Under the pieces are notes generated by a model, which searched no databases, had not been told where the DNA came from, and saw nothing but the letters and a program-made list of their open reading frames with translations. A program made the position numbers and the translations under genes. This document shows, piece by piece, positions 62,918 through 64,000 of a DNA stretch of 64,000 bases; the stretch's first letter is position 1; the number at the start of each line of letters is the position of its first letter. The stretch spans positions 1,965,800-2,029,799 of the forward strand of contig NC_090195.1 in the NCBI RefSeq assembly GCF_024679245.1. Direction: 5' to 3'. The stretch is from Pseudorasbora parva (Eukaryota > Chordata > Actinopteri > Cypriniformes > Gobionidae).

Positions 62918-63516
62918 GAGCTGGCACCTTGTTATGCCAAACTGCTTTTGTGTTTGGTTCGGCAGAGGTAGGGAGGGATAAGCATAGTTTTTCCCATGCA
63001 CCAGTCATTCCACCCCAGCCAACTACATCCAATAATGGAAAATAATTATAAGGGGACGATTCAAATCAGCATCTCAAACCCCAATGCTTTCACTGTTAAG
63101 TCCTATCTGCATTCGAAATATGCCAAATCAAGACATTCTGAAAAACACTACATTATTAGCTTGTGATTGTATAAATCAATACCATTGTTCTATAAGTCAC
63201 AGGCTAATCACCAAATAGGTAAGTAATGTTAATAAAGTAACTTTTGAAATGCAACCATGATGTTTGCTTGCTTTCATTTTCTCCTAATGCATCAACATCA
63301 ACTTCAAACAAAGCCCTATTTCCAATGTCTTAAAAACACCACTTGTTTTGACTAATTATGCATTAAAAGAAAAGGTTTTCAGGGACACATTATAGAATAG
63401 TACTAAGAAGCACACAGAAGTCTGATATGCCCTAGTCATCACGGGTTCAGATGGGTTGAAGGTCAGTGAGCGACAGATGAAATGATTCCTTGACTGGCAC
63501 AGGATGGTCTCATTTG

Positions 63517-63550
63517 TCCTTGGGTATAAAGATAACCCTGTGAAATTCCT
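63517..63550 (+). promoter_or_regulatory. Conserved intergenic element, proximal copy for MYH-D
   Basis: CCTTGGGTATAAAGATAACC then CTGTGAAATTCCT, about 620 bp upstream of the TATA box, followed by ATCCATTTATGTAA as in gene C. The distal copy, if present, would lie beyond the right edge. Confidence 0.7.
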
Positions 63551-64000
63551 GGAAAGTGACGCCCATTGATTGAGAATTGTTGGTTGGGCTGCAGACAGTA
63601 GCACATCCATTTATGTAACACAGTGGAACATTTCACTGAAAGACAAAAATAAAGGAAGAGTGATGGGTCACTTTGTGTAATGGCAGAGGTGAAATTAAAG
63701 CAGTGATGGCCTTACTGTGATATCCTATGCATGTGTCCACCATCACAAGACGAGTGAGACAAATGGGGTGTCGTCTTTCTGTCGGGTCAAATGTTTGGCG
63801 GCCTGCCCAGTACTGCTGCACATGTGCTCTTGTCATGGAGTAAATTATCATCACATTCTGGTCTAGTTCACTTGCTGAACCTTTACTACTGACATTATAG
63901 ACATCAAAAACATTTTAAAACATTAATTAGTGAAGAAGTGTTTGTATAAAGGCTATAATAATAACTCATGGTTTGCCAACAGACAAGTATGGTTTCATAC
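63551..64000. other. Spacer upstream of MYH-D, no gene seen
   Basis: Apart from the ATCCATTTATGTAA segment near 63604 that accompanies the conserved element, no gene or transposon is recognisable up to the window edge. Confidence 0.3.

Overview
This window is vertebrate genomic DNA from a teleost fish, most likely a cyprinid (zebrafish/carp group). The evidence is short coding exons with GT-AG introns, a high A+T background, fast skeletal myosin heavy chain (MyHC) genes in tandem, and fish-type transposons (Tc1-like, L2/CR1-type LINEs, a DIRS-like element, tRNA-derived SINEs, TTAA and hAT-type MITEs). The species is inferred, not proven.

Layout: four sarcomeric MyHC genes lie head-to-tail, all on the minus strand. 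I call them A to D from left to right. MYH-A is cut by the left edge; only its 5' part is present (coding exons 99-3090, promoter near 4770). MYH-B (8869-22831), MYH-C (30579-41863) and MYH-D (47474-62280) are complete. Each has 37 coding exons and two short 5' untranslated exons. Summed exon lengths stay in frame: 5820, 5823 and 5820 nt including the stop, i.e. 1939, 1940 and 1939 residues. Motor, lever-arm and rod exons keep identical lengths and phases in all three, except the loop 2 exon and the last exon.

Spacers are built alike. Going upstream from each start codon there are two non-coding exons, a TATA box, a CTAAATA-type motif (B, C, D only), a proximal and a distal copy of a roughly 33-bp conserved element, and then a conserved block that looks like a plus-strand promoter. 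Plus-strand exon-like segments follow in some spacers.

Mobile DNA has expanded the array. It includes a LINE with an intact endonuclease/reverse transcriptase frame between B and C (25280-29837), a degraded LINE in an intron of D (50500-52071), and an internally deleted DIRS-like element in another intron of D (56804-59641). Tc1-like remnants lie at 6592, 9898 and 45954, the last nested inside a TTAA MITE. Several MITEs and a SINE are also present.

The most interesting signals are the shared regulatory element before every gene, the patchwork of near-identical introns with switch points inside exons (a gene-conversion signature), loop 2 and C-terminal length differences between otherwise near-identical motors, and a LINE whose ORF2 has no AUG before its endonuclease and is joined in frame to ORF1 through a single UGA. 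I found no unknown multi-gene system.
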